From an uncultured Selenomonadales bacterium (lineage in GTDB: Bacteria; Bacillota; Negativicutes; Selenomonadales; Selenomonadaceae), in contig CALFJE010000074.1 in assembly GCA_937877545.1 (NCBI GenBank), positions 1 through 32,507 on the forward strand: a DNA stretch of 32,507 nucleotides, in the 5' to 3' direction. A program made the position numbers and the translations under genes. Shown here piece after piece: positions 7,624 through 16,008 of this stretch; position 1 is the first letter of the stretch, and the number at the start of each line of letters is the position of its first letter. The notes beneath the pieces are model-generated. The model was not told the origin of the DNA. It saw nothing but the letters and a program-made list of their open reading frames with translations, and did no database searches.

Positions 7624-9085
7624 GTTCGGCGACTACCAAACGCCCTTGAACTTCGCTGTCAAGGTTTGCAACTTCTTGAAGACGGAGCGGAACGTCAAGC
7701 CCGCGACTGTTCTTGAGCCGACTTGCGGTGTTGGGAACTTTCTAAGAGCCGCGCTTACCTTCAACGCCGAGAAATATTACGGCATCGAGATAAATCCCGT
7801 CCACTGCGCGACTTGTGCGGAAGCCGTCAACGACACGCGACTTGAGCTAATTTGCGCCAATATCTTTAAACACGATTTGAGCCGCCTCCCGAAAGATAAT
7901 CTGCTCGTGATAGGAAATCCTCCGTGGGCAAACAACGAAACCCTTTCCAAACTGAACTCCGCCAACTTGCCGCCGAAGAGCAACTTCAAACGCCTGAAAG
8001 GGCTTGACGCTTTGACGGGCGCGAGCAACTTTGACATCTGCGAATATATTTTGTTGAATCTTTTAAACGCGTGCAGAGGTTCCGACGCTATTTTTGCCAT
8101 GTTATGCAAGACCTCGACGGCGCGGAACGTTTATAAGGAACTCCGACGCGCCGAATTTAATTTTGCTTGCTGTGAGCTGTTTGAGTTCGACGCCGCGAAA
8201 ATTTTCGGGGTAAGCGCAAATGCCTGCCTGCTGTTTATCCGATTGATGAAGGAAGATAATCCCCCTCCTCCGTGCAAAATTTATTCTTTAGACGCGCCGC
8301 ACAAGCTCAAAAAAATTTTTACTGCTGCGGATTCGACAGGGGAATTTTTCGGCAAGAGCTGCTTTGAATGGCGCCAGGGTCTCAAGCATGATTGCGCCCG
8401 CGTTTTGGAATTGACGTTGGCGGACGGCGTATTACGTAACGGCTTCGGCGAAGTCGTCGACATCGAGAGCGAGCTAATCTTCCCGCTGATTAAGAGTAGC
8501 AGGATTAAAACGAGCCTCCTCAACGAGTTCACGAAGTATCTAATCGTCACTCAACGGCGCGTGAGCGAGGACACTGCTCATATCGAATCAAACTATCCAA
8601 AAGCGTGGAGCTACCTGAATCGTCACGTTGAACACTTTGCGCGGAGGAGGAGTAGCGTTTGGCGCGGCAAGCCGAAGTTCTCAGTGTTCGGCATCGGCGA
8701 TTATTCTTTTGCCAAGTACAAGGTCATCGTCAGCGGATTTTATAAGACGCCGTTGTTCGCATTGGCTTACTCCTCAAAACCCGTAATGGCGGACGATACG
8801 ACTTACTTTATCGGCTTCGAGACTTACGACGCGGCGTATACTGCAATGCTCTTGCTGAATTCTGAACGCGTGCAAAGTTTCTTGACGGGCAACGTCTTCC
8901 TTGATGCCAAACGCCCTTACACAAAGAAAATTCTGGCGCGACTGGACTTTGGGAAAATTATCGACGCACTCAGCTTTGAGGACTTGAAGCAAACCGAACG
9001 GCGGCTCGGTTTAGAAGGGCATCTTACGCCCGCAATATTGGAGAAATTTACAGCGTCGCTCGAAAGTCAGCCGACGTTGTTTTAA
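7607..9085 (+). CDS. Type II N6-adenine DNA methyltransferase, partner of the broken endonuclease
   Basis: 492 residues from the ATG at 7607 (MIGKREFGDYQTP); an in-frame upstream start at 7583 lies inside the endonuclease remnant. Motif I is VLEPTCGVGNFL (about 36-47) and motif IV is GNPPW (N104-W107), a gamma-class N6A arrangement. TGASNFDICEYILLNLL further on fits the same family, and a C-terminal recognition region follows. The start overlaps the end of the endonuclease frame by 17 bases, the usual compact R-M arrangement. The frame is intact, so it may survive as a solitary methyltransferase. It would still mark the site and protect against the same specificity. Confidence 0.88.
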   Translation: MIGKREFGDYQTPLNFAVKVCNFLKTERNVKPATVLEPTCGVGNFLRAALTFNAEKYYGIEINPVHCATCAEAVNDTRLELICANIFKHDLSRLPKDNLLVIGNPPWANNETLSKLNSANLPPKSNFKRLKGLDALTGASNFDICEYILLNLLNACRGSDAIFAMLCKTSTARNVYKELRRAEFNFACCELFEFDAAKIFGVSANACLLFIRLMKEDNPPPPCKIYSLDAPHKLKKIFTAADSTGEFFGKSCFEWRQGLKHDCARVLELTLADGVLRNGFGEVVDIESELIFPLIKSSRIKTSLLNEFTKYLIVTQRRVSEDTAHIESNYPKAWSYLNRHVEHFARRRSSVWRGKPKFSVFGIGDYSFAKYKVIVSGFYKTPLFALAYSSKPVMADDTTYFIGFETYDAAYTAMLLLNSERVQSFLTGNVFLDAKRPYTKKILARLDFGKIIDALSFEDLKQTERRLGLEGHLTPAILEKFTASLESQPTLF

Positions 9086-9086
9086 T

Positions 9087-9115
9087 TTGACAAGGCAACT
9101 TGCATTTGCTATAAC
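9087..9115 (+). promoter_or_regulatory. Strong sigma-A promoter with extended -10 upstream of an unknown gene
   Basis: TTGACA (9087-9092), a 17-base spacer and TATAAC (9110-9115), with TGC just before the -10. This is a near-consensus promoter directly after the methyltransferase stop. Its 3' half is almost identical to the glyQ promoter (CATTTGCTATAACGGGC in both). Its presence argues against the TTG at 9087 being the start of the following gene. Confidence 0.85.
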
Positions 9116-9146
9116 GGGCTTGATTTTGCAAGAGAGGAATTTTAGC

Positions 9147-9803
9147 GTGACGTTTTCAAATGAATTAACAGGCGAAATTTACGTTTACGACGACAACTTG
9201 ATTGGCATAGCGAAAAATTTATTTAAAGCTCATAAGTTGAAAGTGCCTTCGGTAGATGAATTCGCGCCCATTACGGATTTAATTCGTTACAATGCCGTCA
9301 ACGATGTTTCTGAAGAATCGCCTTCAGCATTGGGTGATTATCTTGAAAAAGCAATGCGCTATACCTACGTAAATATTCATGCTTTGGGAATCTTTCTTTA
9401 CGGACACGATACTTTGGAAAGCTTTATTCCATGCGTTGCGGACAAGCTGTCTTCACGGGATTATTTGCCGAGCAGATATATCGACGATGCCGCAAAATTA
9501 TTGGCGCGTGCTATAAGTGATTATCGAATAAACATCAACGTGCTTTTGAACGCCCCGCCGAATTTTGACGATAAGATAAAATTTGTAGCTCTGTGGTTTG
9601 CGAGAAATTGTTTTGACGATTTGCCGGAGAACTTTGATGAACGAGACTTTCTTTCTCTTTTCTACGACAAGGCATATATTTTCTCTGAGTTTCTTGCAAC
9701 GTATTATTCGGTTTTGTCGGGAAAGCCCGTGCTACACCGCCAAGGCGTTCCGCGAACACCGCAATTAGAAATGGCGGATTGGCTAAGCGATTTAAATGAT
9801 TGA
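9147..9803 (+). CDS. Unknown 218-residue protein at the end of the R-M block
   Basis: The family is not recognised. The start is the GTG at 9147, with AGAGAGGA eight bases upstream; the in-frame TTG at 9087 is the -35 box of the promoter. The product is predicted soluble and mostly helical, acidic and rich in Phe, Tyr and Asp, with no signal peptide or membrane segment. Segments that stand out are YTYVNIHALGIFLYGHDTL, a helical ISDYRININVLLNAPPNF, and a C-terminal PRTPQLEMADWLSDLND. The gene looks more AT-rich than the flanking housekeeping genes. It has its own strong promoter and a terminator after it, so it is a single-gene unit between an R-M block and glyQS. A defence or regulatory role is guessed only from position. 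Confidence 0.7.
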   Translation: MTFSNELTGEIYVYDDNLIGIAKNLFKAHKLKVPSVDEFAPITDLIRYNAVNDVSEESPSALGDYLEKAMRYTYVNIHALGIFLYGHDTLESFIPCVADKLSSRDYLPSRYIDDAAKLLARAISDYRININVLLNAPPNFDDKIKFVALWFARNCFDDLPENFDERDFLSLFYDKAYIFSEFLATYYSVLSGKPVLHRQGVPRTPQLEMADWLSDLND

Positions 9804-9812
9804 AAAATTTTT

Positions 9813-9846
9813 CTGTCGTCAAAGTTCTTGGCGGCAGATTTTTTTT
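9813..9846 (+). terminator. Rho-independent terminator after the unknown gene
   Basis: CTGTCGTC (9813-9820) pairs with GGCGGCAG (9830-9837) around a nine-base loop, with two G-T pairs, followed by eight T. The T run merges into the TTGACA of the glyQ promoter, so termination and the next initiation are packed together. Confidence 0.75.
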
Positions 9847-9873
9847 GACAATATCGCCGTCATTTGCTATAAC
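9845..9873 (+). promoter_or_regulatory. Sigma-A promoter of glyQS
   Basis: TTGACA (9845-9850), a 17-base spacer and TATAAC (9868-9873) with an extended -10 TGC. It leaves a leader of only about 25 bases before the glyQ start, so there is no room for a T-box riboswitch such as many Firmicutes use for glyQS. Confidence 0.88.
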
Positions 9874-9903
9874 GGGCAGGAACTTGCAAAGGAGGTAACA
9901 CGC

Positions 9904-10791
9904 TTGAAGTATCAAGAATTGGTCTTTGCCCTGCAAAAGTTTTGGGCGGATAGAGGTTGCATATTGGCGGAGCCCTACGACGTAGAGAAAGGCGCGGGCA
10001 CGATGAACCCGTTTACATTTTTGCGCGTACTCGGACCGGAGCCGTGGAACGTTGCTTATACGGAGCCTTCGCGCAGACCCGCCGACGGTCGCTACGGCGA
10101 CAACCCCAATCGCCTTTATCAGCATCATCAACTGCAACTGATTATGAAGCCGTCGCCCGACAATATCCAGGAGCTTTACCTTGACAGTTTGGCGGCTATC
10201 GGCATTGAGGCGGCGAAGCACGATATTCGATTCGTCGAGGACAACTGGGAATCGCCGACGCTTGGAGCTTGGGGCTTGGGCTGGGAAGTTTGGCTCGACG
10301 GCATGGAGATAACGCAATTCACGTATTTTCAGCAGGTCGGCAGTCAAGACGTGAAGCCCGTGGCGGTCGAGATAACTTACGGCTTGGAGCGGCTTGCCAT
10401 GTATATTCAAGGCGTCGAAAACGTTTACGACGTGGAATGGGCGGAGGGCGTCACTTACGGCGACATCTTCCACCAAAACGAATTTGAGCAGACGAGTTAC
10501 GCCTTCGACTTGAGCGACGAGGATTTACTCTTTGAGCTGTTCGATAAGTACGAGGCGGAGGCTGTTCGGATTATCAAGCTCGGCTACGTGCACCCCGCCT
10601 ACGATTATGTCTTGAAGTGTTCGCACACGTTCAACTTGCTCGACGCTCGCGGGGCTATCAGCGTAAGCGAACGGACGGCGTTTATCGGGCGCGTGAGGCG
10701 TTTGGCTCGCATGTGCGCCGAAGTCTACCTTAAACAGCGCGAAAAACTCGGCTACCCCTTGCTGAAAAAATCTGCGGAGGTGAACGCTTAA
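9904..10791 (+). CDS. glyQ: Glycyl-tRNA synthetase alpha subunit
   Basis: The 295-residue catalytic alpha subunit of the alpha2-beta2 glycyl-tRNA synthetase, charging tRNA-Gly in the cytoplasm. The start is the TTG at 9904 preceded by AAAGGAGGTAAC; upstream in-frame codons lie over the promoter. Family signatures include FWADRGC, GAGTMNPFTFLR, GPEPWNVAYTEPSRRP, RYGDNPNRLYQHHQ, DNWESPTLGAWGLGWEVW and GLERLAMYIQGV. The length is normal. The stop codon overlaps the glyS start (TAATG), so the two subunits are coupled. Confidence 0.97.
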   Translation: MKYQELVFALQKFWADRGCILAEPYDVEKGAGTMNPFTFLRVLGPEPWNVAYTEPSRRPADGRYGDNPNRLYQHHQLQLIMKPSPDNIQELYLDSLAAIGIEAAKHDIRFVEDNWESPTLGAWGLGWEVWLDGMEITQFTYFQQVGSQDVKPVAVEITYGLERLAMYIQGVENVYDVEWAEGVTYGDIFHQNEFEQTSYAFDLSDEDLLFELFDKYEAEAVRIIKLGYVHPAYDYVLKCSHTFNLLDARGAISVSERTAFIGRVRRLARMCAEVYLKQREKLGYPLLKKSAEVNA

Positions 10792-12839
10792 TGGACACGA
10801 AAACTTTGCTCCTCGAAATCGGCACGGAAGAGATACCCGCGCACGCCATGCCCGGCATACTCGACCAACTTAAGACTTTGGCGGAAAAATCGCTGTCGGA
10901 GGCGCGTATCACTTTCGGCGACGTTCAAACCCTCGGCACTCCGCGCAGGTTGGCATTGCTGGTTAGCGACGCGGCGAACGCTCAAGCCGACATTGAAACG
11001 GAAAAGCGCGGTGCTTCCGCAAAGATAGCCTTCGACGCCGACGGCAACCCGACTAAGGCGGCGATTGGCTTTGCCAAGAAAAACGGCGTCCGCCCCGAAG
11101 ATTTAATCATCCGCGACGGCTATATCTACGCCGTGATTCGCGAACAGGGCAAGCCCTCCGCCGATATTTTCAAGACGCTCCTGCCCAAGCTCATTTGCGA
11201 TTTGAGTTTCCCGAACAACATGCGTTGGGGCAATTTGGACTTCAAATTTATTCGCCCGCTCCGTTGGATTGTCGCGCTGTTCGACGCCGAGATTATCCCG
11301 TTCGAGGTCGCCGGCGTCAAAAGCGGCAAGACTTCACGCGGTCACAGATTTTTAAGCAAGGGCGATTTTGAAATTGCGACGGCGGCTGATTATGTCAAAA
11401 CCTGCGCGGAGAACTTTGTTATCGTCGACCAAAATCAGAGGCGCGACATGATAACCGCGCAGATTAAGGCGGTGGCGTCGTCCAAAGGCGGCGTGGCGGA
11501 AATTACCGACGACCTGTTGGAGGAAGTGCTTTACCTCGTCGAATATCCGACGGCACTGGCTGGCGAATTCGAGACGAAATATCTTGCGTTGCCCGCCGAA
11601 GCCGTGATAACGCCCATGCGCGACCACCAACGCTATTTCCCCGTTAAGACTATCGGCGGCAGATTGATGCCGCTTTTTATCACGATACGCAACGGCGGCA
11701 AGGATTATATCGACATTGTGCAACACGGCAACGAACGCGTCTTGAAGGCTCGGCTGGAGGATGCGCAATTCTTCTTCAACGAGGACAGGAGAAAATCTCT
11801 GGACGCTCACCGCGACAGGCTTAAGACCGTCGTTTTCCAAGAGGGGCTGGGTTCCGTTTACGAAAAAACGGAGCGGCTCGTTGCGCTTGTCAAGAAAATC
11901 GCGGGGCTTATCGGCGTCGACGCGACCAACGCGATACGTGCGGCGGAGCTGTCCAAAGCCGACCTGGTAACGGGCATGGTGACGGAGTTCACTGAGCTGC
12001 AGGGCGTCATGGGGCGCGAATACGCCAAACTCGACGGCGAGGAGGCGGAAGTCTGCGCGGCTATCGACGAACATTATATGCCCAGATTTGCGGGCGACGC
12101 TCAGCCCAAGACGACGGCGGGCAAAATTCTCAGCCTCGCGGATAAGATTGACAACATCGTCGCGACGTTCAGCAGAGGGCTTGTACCGACCGGCTCGCAA
12201 GACCCGTTTGCTTTAAGGCGTCAAGCGTTGGGTATCGTCAACCTGCTTAGCGGGGCTCGTTGGTCGTTGCCGCTCAGCGAAGTCGTCGAACCGGCAATGG
12301 ATTTGCTCAAGATAACGGACGAAGTTGGTCGCGAACACATTCAGCGGGACGTGGCGGACTTCATGCGCCTGCGCGTCAAAAATGTATTGGGCGGCTCGAC
12401 GCGCTATGACGTTATCGACGCGGTGATTGGCGACGTGGACGACGTGTTTGCCGTGACGCTCAAGGCGGCGGCTGTCGAACAATTCCTCGCCACGCCCGAC
12501 TCGACCAAAGTTATTCAATCGTTCGTGCGCGTGGGCAACCTCGCCCGTAAAGCCGAAACGTCCGACATCAACGCGGAGCTGTTCACGTCGGACGCGGAAA
12601 AGGTTTTGCATGGAGCATTCGCGGCGATAAAGGTCGCGGCAGACGAACTCGTCGCCAAAAAAGATTTCCTCGGCGCACTCGACGTACTCAAGAAACTTTC
12701 CACGCCGATAGATTCATTCTTCGATTCGGTTATGGTCATGGACGAGAATTTGACGGTGCGGAAAAATCGGCTCGCGTTGCTCAAGGCGATAGACGACCTG
12801 CTCGCGCAAATCGCCGACTTCGGAAAGATTGTCTTGTAG
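10791..12839 (+). CDS. glyS: Glycyl-tRNA synthetase beta subunit
   Basis: The 682-residue beta subunit of tetrameric glycyl-tRNA synthetase, needed for tRNA binding. The N-terminus LLLEIGTEEIPAHAMPGIL and the segment NNMRWGNLDFKFIRPLRW are hallmark sequences. The central MRDHQRYFPV, EDAQFFFNEDRR and QDPFALRRQALGIVNLL and the C-terminal anticodon-binding-like region are all present. The length is normal for the family. It overlaps glyQ by one base. The next reading frame begins 13 bases after the stop, so downstream glycan genes may be read through from the glyQS promoter. Confidence 0.97.
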   Translation: MDTKTLLLEIGTEEIPAHAMPGILDQLKTLAEKSLSEARITFGDVQTLGTPRRLALLVSDAANAQADIETEKRGASAKIAFDADGNPTKAAIGFAKKNGVRPEDLIIRDGYIYAVIREQGKPSADIFKTLLPKLICDLSFPNNMRWGNLDFKFIRPLRWIVALFDAEIIPFEVAGVKSGKTSRGHRFLSKGDFEIATAADYVKTCAENFVIVDQNQRRDMITAQIKAVASSKGGVAEITDDLLEEVLYLVEYPTALAGEFETKYLALPAEAVITPMRDHQRYFPVKTIGGRLMPLFITIRNGGKDYIDIVQHGNERVLKARLEDAQFFFNEDRRKSLDAHRDRLKTVVFQEGLGSVYEKTERLVALVKKIAGLIGVDATNAIRAAELSKADLVTGMVTEFTELQGVMGREYAKLDGEEAEVCAAIDEHYMPRFAGDAQPKTTAGKILSLADKIDNIVATFSRGLVPTGSQDPFALRRQALGIVNLLSGARWSLPLSEVVEPAMDLLKITDEVGREHIQRDVADFMRLRVKNVLGGSTRYDVIDAVIGDVDDVFAVTLKAAAVEQFLATPDSTKVIQSFVRVGNLARKAETSDINAELFTSDAEKVLHGAFAAIKVAADELVAKKDFLGALDVLKKLSTPIDSFFDSVMVMDENLTVRKNRLALLKAIDDLLAQIADFGKIVL

Positions 12840-12852
12840 GAGCTCGAATTTC

Positions 12853-13788
12853 ATGGAGGAAATTAAAATTGCGCCGCGTTCATTTAACTTCATGGAATCG
12901 GACGAAAGGCGCGGCATTCTTACTAAGCGGAGCTTATACAAGAACAAGTTGCGGGCGGAAATCGGCTGGTACCTCAAATTGCCTAAGGAACTGCGTTACT
13001 TAACGCCGCGTATCTTCGACTATTCGTTGGATTGTGATTCGCCCTTCGTCAGCATGGAATTCTACGGTTATCGCACTTTGCACGAATTGTTAATTCGCAA
13101 CCGGGGGGGGGGTATCGCGTTCAGACTGTGAAGAGATTTTCCGACGGCTCCTGTTTGTCGTAGAGGAGTTTCAAGCTCACAGGATAAATTGCGACAGAGC
13201 CTCCGCGCAGGTTGCCGTTAGGGCTATGTGCGTCGATAAGACGGTGCGCCGCTTGCAGAGGCTCGGCGACGATTTTAAAAATTTTTTCACGCGACGGATT
13301 ATCGTCAACGGCAAGACTTATCCCTCCCTGAACGAAATAATTGACGTGTTGCCCGCTATGGCGGAACGCTTGCTCTTTGAAAACGTCGAAGAATATTTTT
13401 CGGTGATTCACGGCGATTTGTGCTTCCCGAACATTTTGGTTGAGGAGGAGCATAAATTTTTCCGCCTCGTGGATCCTCGCGGGCAATTCGGCGACTTCGA
13501 CATATACGGCGATTGGCGTTACGACTTGGCGAAACTGTTGCATTCGCCGGAGGGCGGTTACGACTTCATCATAGCCGACGCGTTCAAGGTAAACGTTCAC
13601 GGCACGGCGATTGATTACGAAATGCCGAACTTCGCGGCGACGCGAGAAATTTTCTTCGAGGTCTTCGCGACGCAACTTAGGGACTTGCCCGCACTTCGGC
13701 TGATTGAGGCGACATTGTTCTTGAGCATGATACCGTTGCACGCCGATTCGCTAAGTCGTCAGCAAGTCATGTTGGCGCGGGGCTTGGC
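12853..13788 (+). pseudogene. APH/choline-kinase-like phosphotransferase, frameshifted in a G10 tract
   Basis: The ATG at 12853 follows AGGAG ten bases upstream. The first frame (MEEIKIAPRSFNFMESDERR ... HELLIRNRG) is cut off by a stop at 13131 just after ten consecutive G. One base over, the frame resumes seamlessly (GVSRSDCEEIFRRLLFVVEE) and runs through the phosphotransferase catalytic motif VIHGDLCFPN and the metal-binding-type DPRGQFGDFDIYGDWRYDLAK. With nine G instead of ten the gene would be in frame. The 3' end is also abnormal: after LSRQQVMLARGLA the sequence runs straight into a nucleotidyltransferase missing its N-terminus, implying a small deletion, and the frame stays open to 14002. 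Related genes sit in capsule/LPS loci; the substrate is unknown. A homopolymer read error could explain the first lesion but not the second. Confidence 0.75.
13103..13112 (+). repeat. Poly-G tract (G10) within the phosphotransferase gene
   Basis: Ten consecutive G occupy 13103-13112, the longest homopolymer noticed in the window. In this state the frame upstream (MEEIKIAP...) and the frame downstream (...VIHGDL...) differ by one base. Loss of one G, or gain of two, would join them. Tracts of this length are classic slipped-strand mispairing sites. Confidence 0.9.
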
Positions 13789-14472
13789 TTGCGGTTCCGC
13801 GAGGCGGGTTACACCGTGCCGAAATATCAAATCGCGGTCAGGGGCAAAACGCTGTTCGAGTGGTCGATGTCGAGTTTGGAAGATTTCTTCGGCGAGCCGT
13901 TTACGTTTATCGTGCGCAAGGAGGACAACGCTACGGATTTTATCGAGGCAACTTGCGGCAGGCTTGGCATTTCCGCGCAGATTATTCAGCTTGACGAATT
14001 GACGCGTGGGCAAGCCGAAACAGCAATGTTCGCTTCGGAGCTGTGGAATGTCGACGAGCCGCTCCTGATTTACAACATTGATACTTACGTTGAGCCGGGA
14101 CAGCTTAGGTTGGAGCTGATTCGCGGTGCAGGCTTTATTCCGTGTTTCACGGCGGAAGGGACGCATTGGAGCTTCGTTAAGCTTGACGACGACGGCAAAG
14201 CTGTCGAGGTTCGCGAAAAGGAGCGAATATCAAATCATTGCTCAATCGGCGCGTACTGCTTCCAATCTGCGCGGCTTTACGCTGAACTTTACGCGAGCTA
14301 TTACGGCGGCGATACGGGGCGCGTCGAACAATAAATTGCGCCGATTTACAACCTTCTGATTGAGCGCGGCGCGGAAGTTTATATTCAAGACATCCCCGCC
14401 GAGTACGTTCACGTTTTGGGCACGCCTGCGGAAGTGGTGACTTTTGCCGGCGGAGGTGGCGGCAATGTTTGA
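13789..14472 (+). pseudogene. Sugar-phosphate nucleotidyltransferase remnant
   Basis: The frame reads RFREAGYTVPKYQIAVRGKT and LFEWSMSSLEDFF, then LLIYNIDTYVEP, EGTHWSFVKLDDDGKAVEV and KERISNHCSIGAYCF. This is typical of GT-A-fold nucleotidyltransferases that activate sugars for envelope glycans. The N-terminal nucleotide-binding signature (usually a hydrophobic strand then GxGxRF) is absent; only RF remains at the junction with the phosphotransferase. An in-frame TAA stands at 14332-14334, after which the same frame continues APIYNLLIERGAEVYIQ and DIPAEYVHVLGTPAEV to the TGA at 14470-14472. That stop overlaps the start of the WavE gene at 14465, so this was once a tightly coupled operon gene. 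Two independent lesions make an active enzyme unlikely. Confidence 0.75.
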
Positions 14473-15925
14473 TACAGCCAAAGTCCGGCGCATGACGGCG
14501 GAGCTTATAAAATTTGCCGGCGAACGCGATAACGTCTGGTTGATTCTCGACACCATAAACATAAACGTCATGATTCTCTTTCGGCGGCTTAAAATGCGGG
14601 TCAAAGCGATATTATCGGACGTGCCGATTTATTTGGCGAAAACCCCTGCCGAGGAACTTTGGGGGTTGCCCGTCCTTAAAACCCCCGAAGCCGCAACAAA
14701 CTTCAATGAGCGCACGGGAATAATCATACTTACTGAAAAGCCGATGTCACTTATTCAAACGACCTTCGACTTCGCGGTAAGCGGGCAGCCGCTGAAAATC
14801 CCCGCGTTCGTCATGACGCCCGAAGAAGTTTTGGCGATTTACGACCGCTTGACGATAATCAACATCATACAACAATATCAGGCAGACGGTTTACCTTCGC
14901 CCGCGCCGAAAGATTTGGCGGCAAGATTCGCTCGCGGCTTGACGACCTTTTTAAACCCCGATTCGCAAAACGTAAAGATTCGGCTTTGGGACAGGAATTA
15001 TTTCGTCGCGCCGAGTTACGACGTTGACGATACGGCGATAGTCCTGCGCGGGCAAATCGTTTACGAAAACCGCTACACCGCGAAGACGCTCGAATTCTAT
15101 CGCGCCGTCTATCCCAATGCTCCGATTATCGTCTCGACGTGGAAAAACGAACTGACTGACGAATTCCGCACGGTGTGCAAGAAAAACTCCGTCGTCCTGT
15201 TGGAGAACATTCAGCCTGCCTTGCCCGGCTTCGGACACATTAACTATCAGCTGGAAAACGCGTTAAAGGGCGTCCTCTACGTTAAGGAAAATCTCCGCAC
15301 GAAGTATATTCTGGTCACGCGCACAGACCAGCGGCTCAATAAATTCGATTTCCTCCTCCGCTTCCGCAACCTGATTCAAACCTTCCCGCCGCTCGGCGAT
15401 AAACTTCACGGGCGAATAATTATTTTCGGGACTTTGCTGACCAAAAAATATTTGCCGTTCAGCATTACGGATTTTCTCATGTTCGGGCACGTCGCCGATA
15501 TTTTCAAGGTGTACAATATTCCGCCTCTGCGCGACGCCACGGAATTTCGCGCCCGTATGATTCATTGGAAAACTTTTCTCGATATGCGCAGAAAACTCAG
15601 CCGCGCCACGTTCGTAAAATGTGACTTCGCCGAACACGGGGCGAAGCTGAAAAAATTTAACAAGATTATGAACAGATTCGTCAACACGGATATTTTTTGG
15701 TTAAAGAATTTTTATCGCAACCACATCGCTCCGCTCGACGAGACGAGACTCCTTGAAACGTGGTGGCGATTTATGCAACAATACCTTTTGCTCGTTGACA
15801 TGGATTCGGTTGCTTTTGATTGGGCAAAGTATGAAGACCACCGTCGCTATTGCGACGAAGCAACGGGCACAGACTTTTCGCAGTGGTTGGAGCTGTGCAG
15901 AAATTTTAATGTTGATTGGGTTTGA
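14465..15925 (+). CDS. WavE-family LPS/capsule biosynthesis protein
   Basis: 486 residues from the ATG at 14465, preceded by GGAGG eight bases upstream. The stretch DTAIVLRGQIVYENRYT followed by EFYRAVYPNAPIIVSTWKNE is typical of the WavE family, first named from Vibrio cholerae LPS core genes and thought to be glycosyltransferase-like. KYILVTRTDQRL and ITDFLMFGHVADI further on also fit. The N-terminal 150 residues (LILDTININVMILFRRLK, SDVPIYLAKTPAEELWGLPV) look like a separate NAD-type or PGM-like Rossmann segment, so this may be a two-domain protein. It is intact although the two genes before it are broken. The acceptor and sugar are unknown. Cytoplasmic, with no membrane segment. Confidence 0.75.
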   Translation: MFDTAKVRRMTAELIKFAGERDNVWLILDTININVMILFRRLKMRVKAILSDVPIYLAKTPAEELWGLPVLKTPEAATNFNERTGIIILTEKPMSLIQTTFDFAVSGQPLKIPAFVMTPEEVLAIYDRLTIINIIQQYQADGLPSPAPKDLAARFARGLTTFLNPDSQNVKIRLWDRNYFVAPSYDVDDTAIVLRGQIVYENRYTAKTLEFYRAVYPNAPIIVSTWKNELTDEFRTVCKKNSVVLLENIQPALPGFGHINYQLENALKGVLYVKENLRTKYILVTRTDQRLNKFDFLLRFRNLIQTFPPLGDKLHGRIIIFGTLLTKKYLPFSITDFLMFGHVADIFKVYNIPPLRDATEFRARMIHWKTFLDMRRKLSRATFVKCDFAEHGAKLKKFNKIMNRFVNTDIFWLKNFYRNHIAPLDETRLLETWWRFMQQYLLLVDMDSVAFDWAKYEDHRRYCDEATGTDFSQWLELCRNFNVDWV

Positions 15926-16008
15926 GCAAAAAGTTGCAGGAAGTTTCGCCGCCGCGTCGAATTCGCTTGGCAGAAATAAGAGCGATAAATTCAAAAGGAA
16001 GAATGATT

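Noticed and set aside
9874..9903. Possible T-box riboswitch before glyQ
   Set aside because: The leader is only about 25-30 bases from promoter to start, too short for a T-box.
9535..10476. 313-codon minus-strand open frame over the unknown gene and glyQ
   Set aside because: It crosses a promoter and a terminator on the plus strand and is antisense to glyQ; no start signal.
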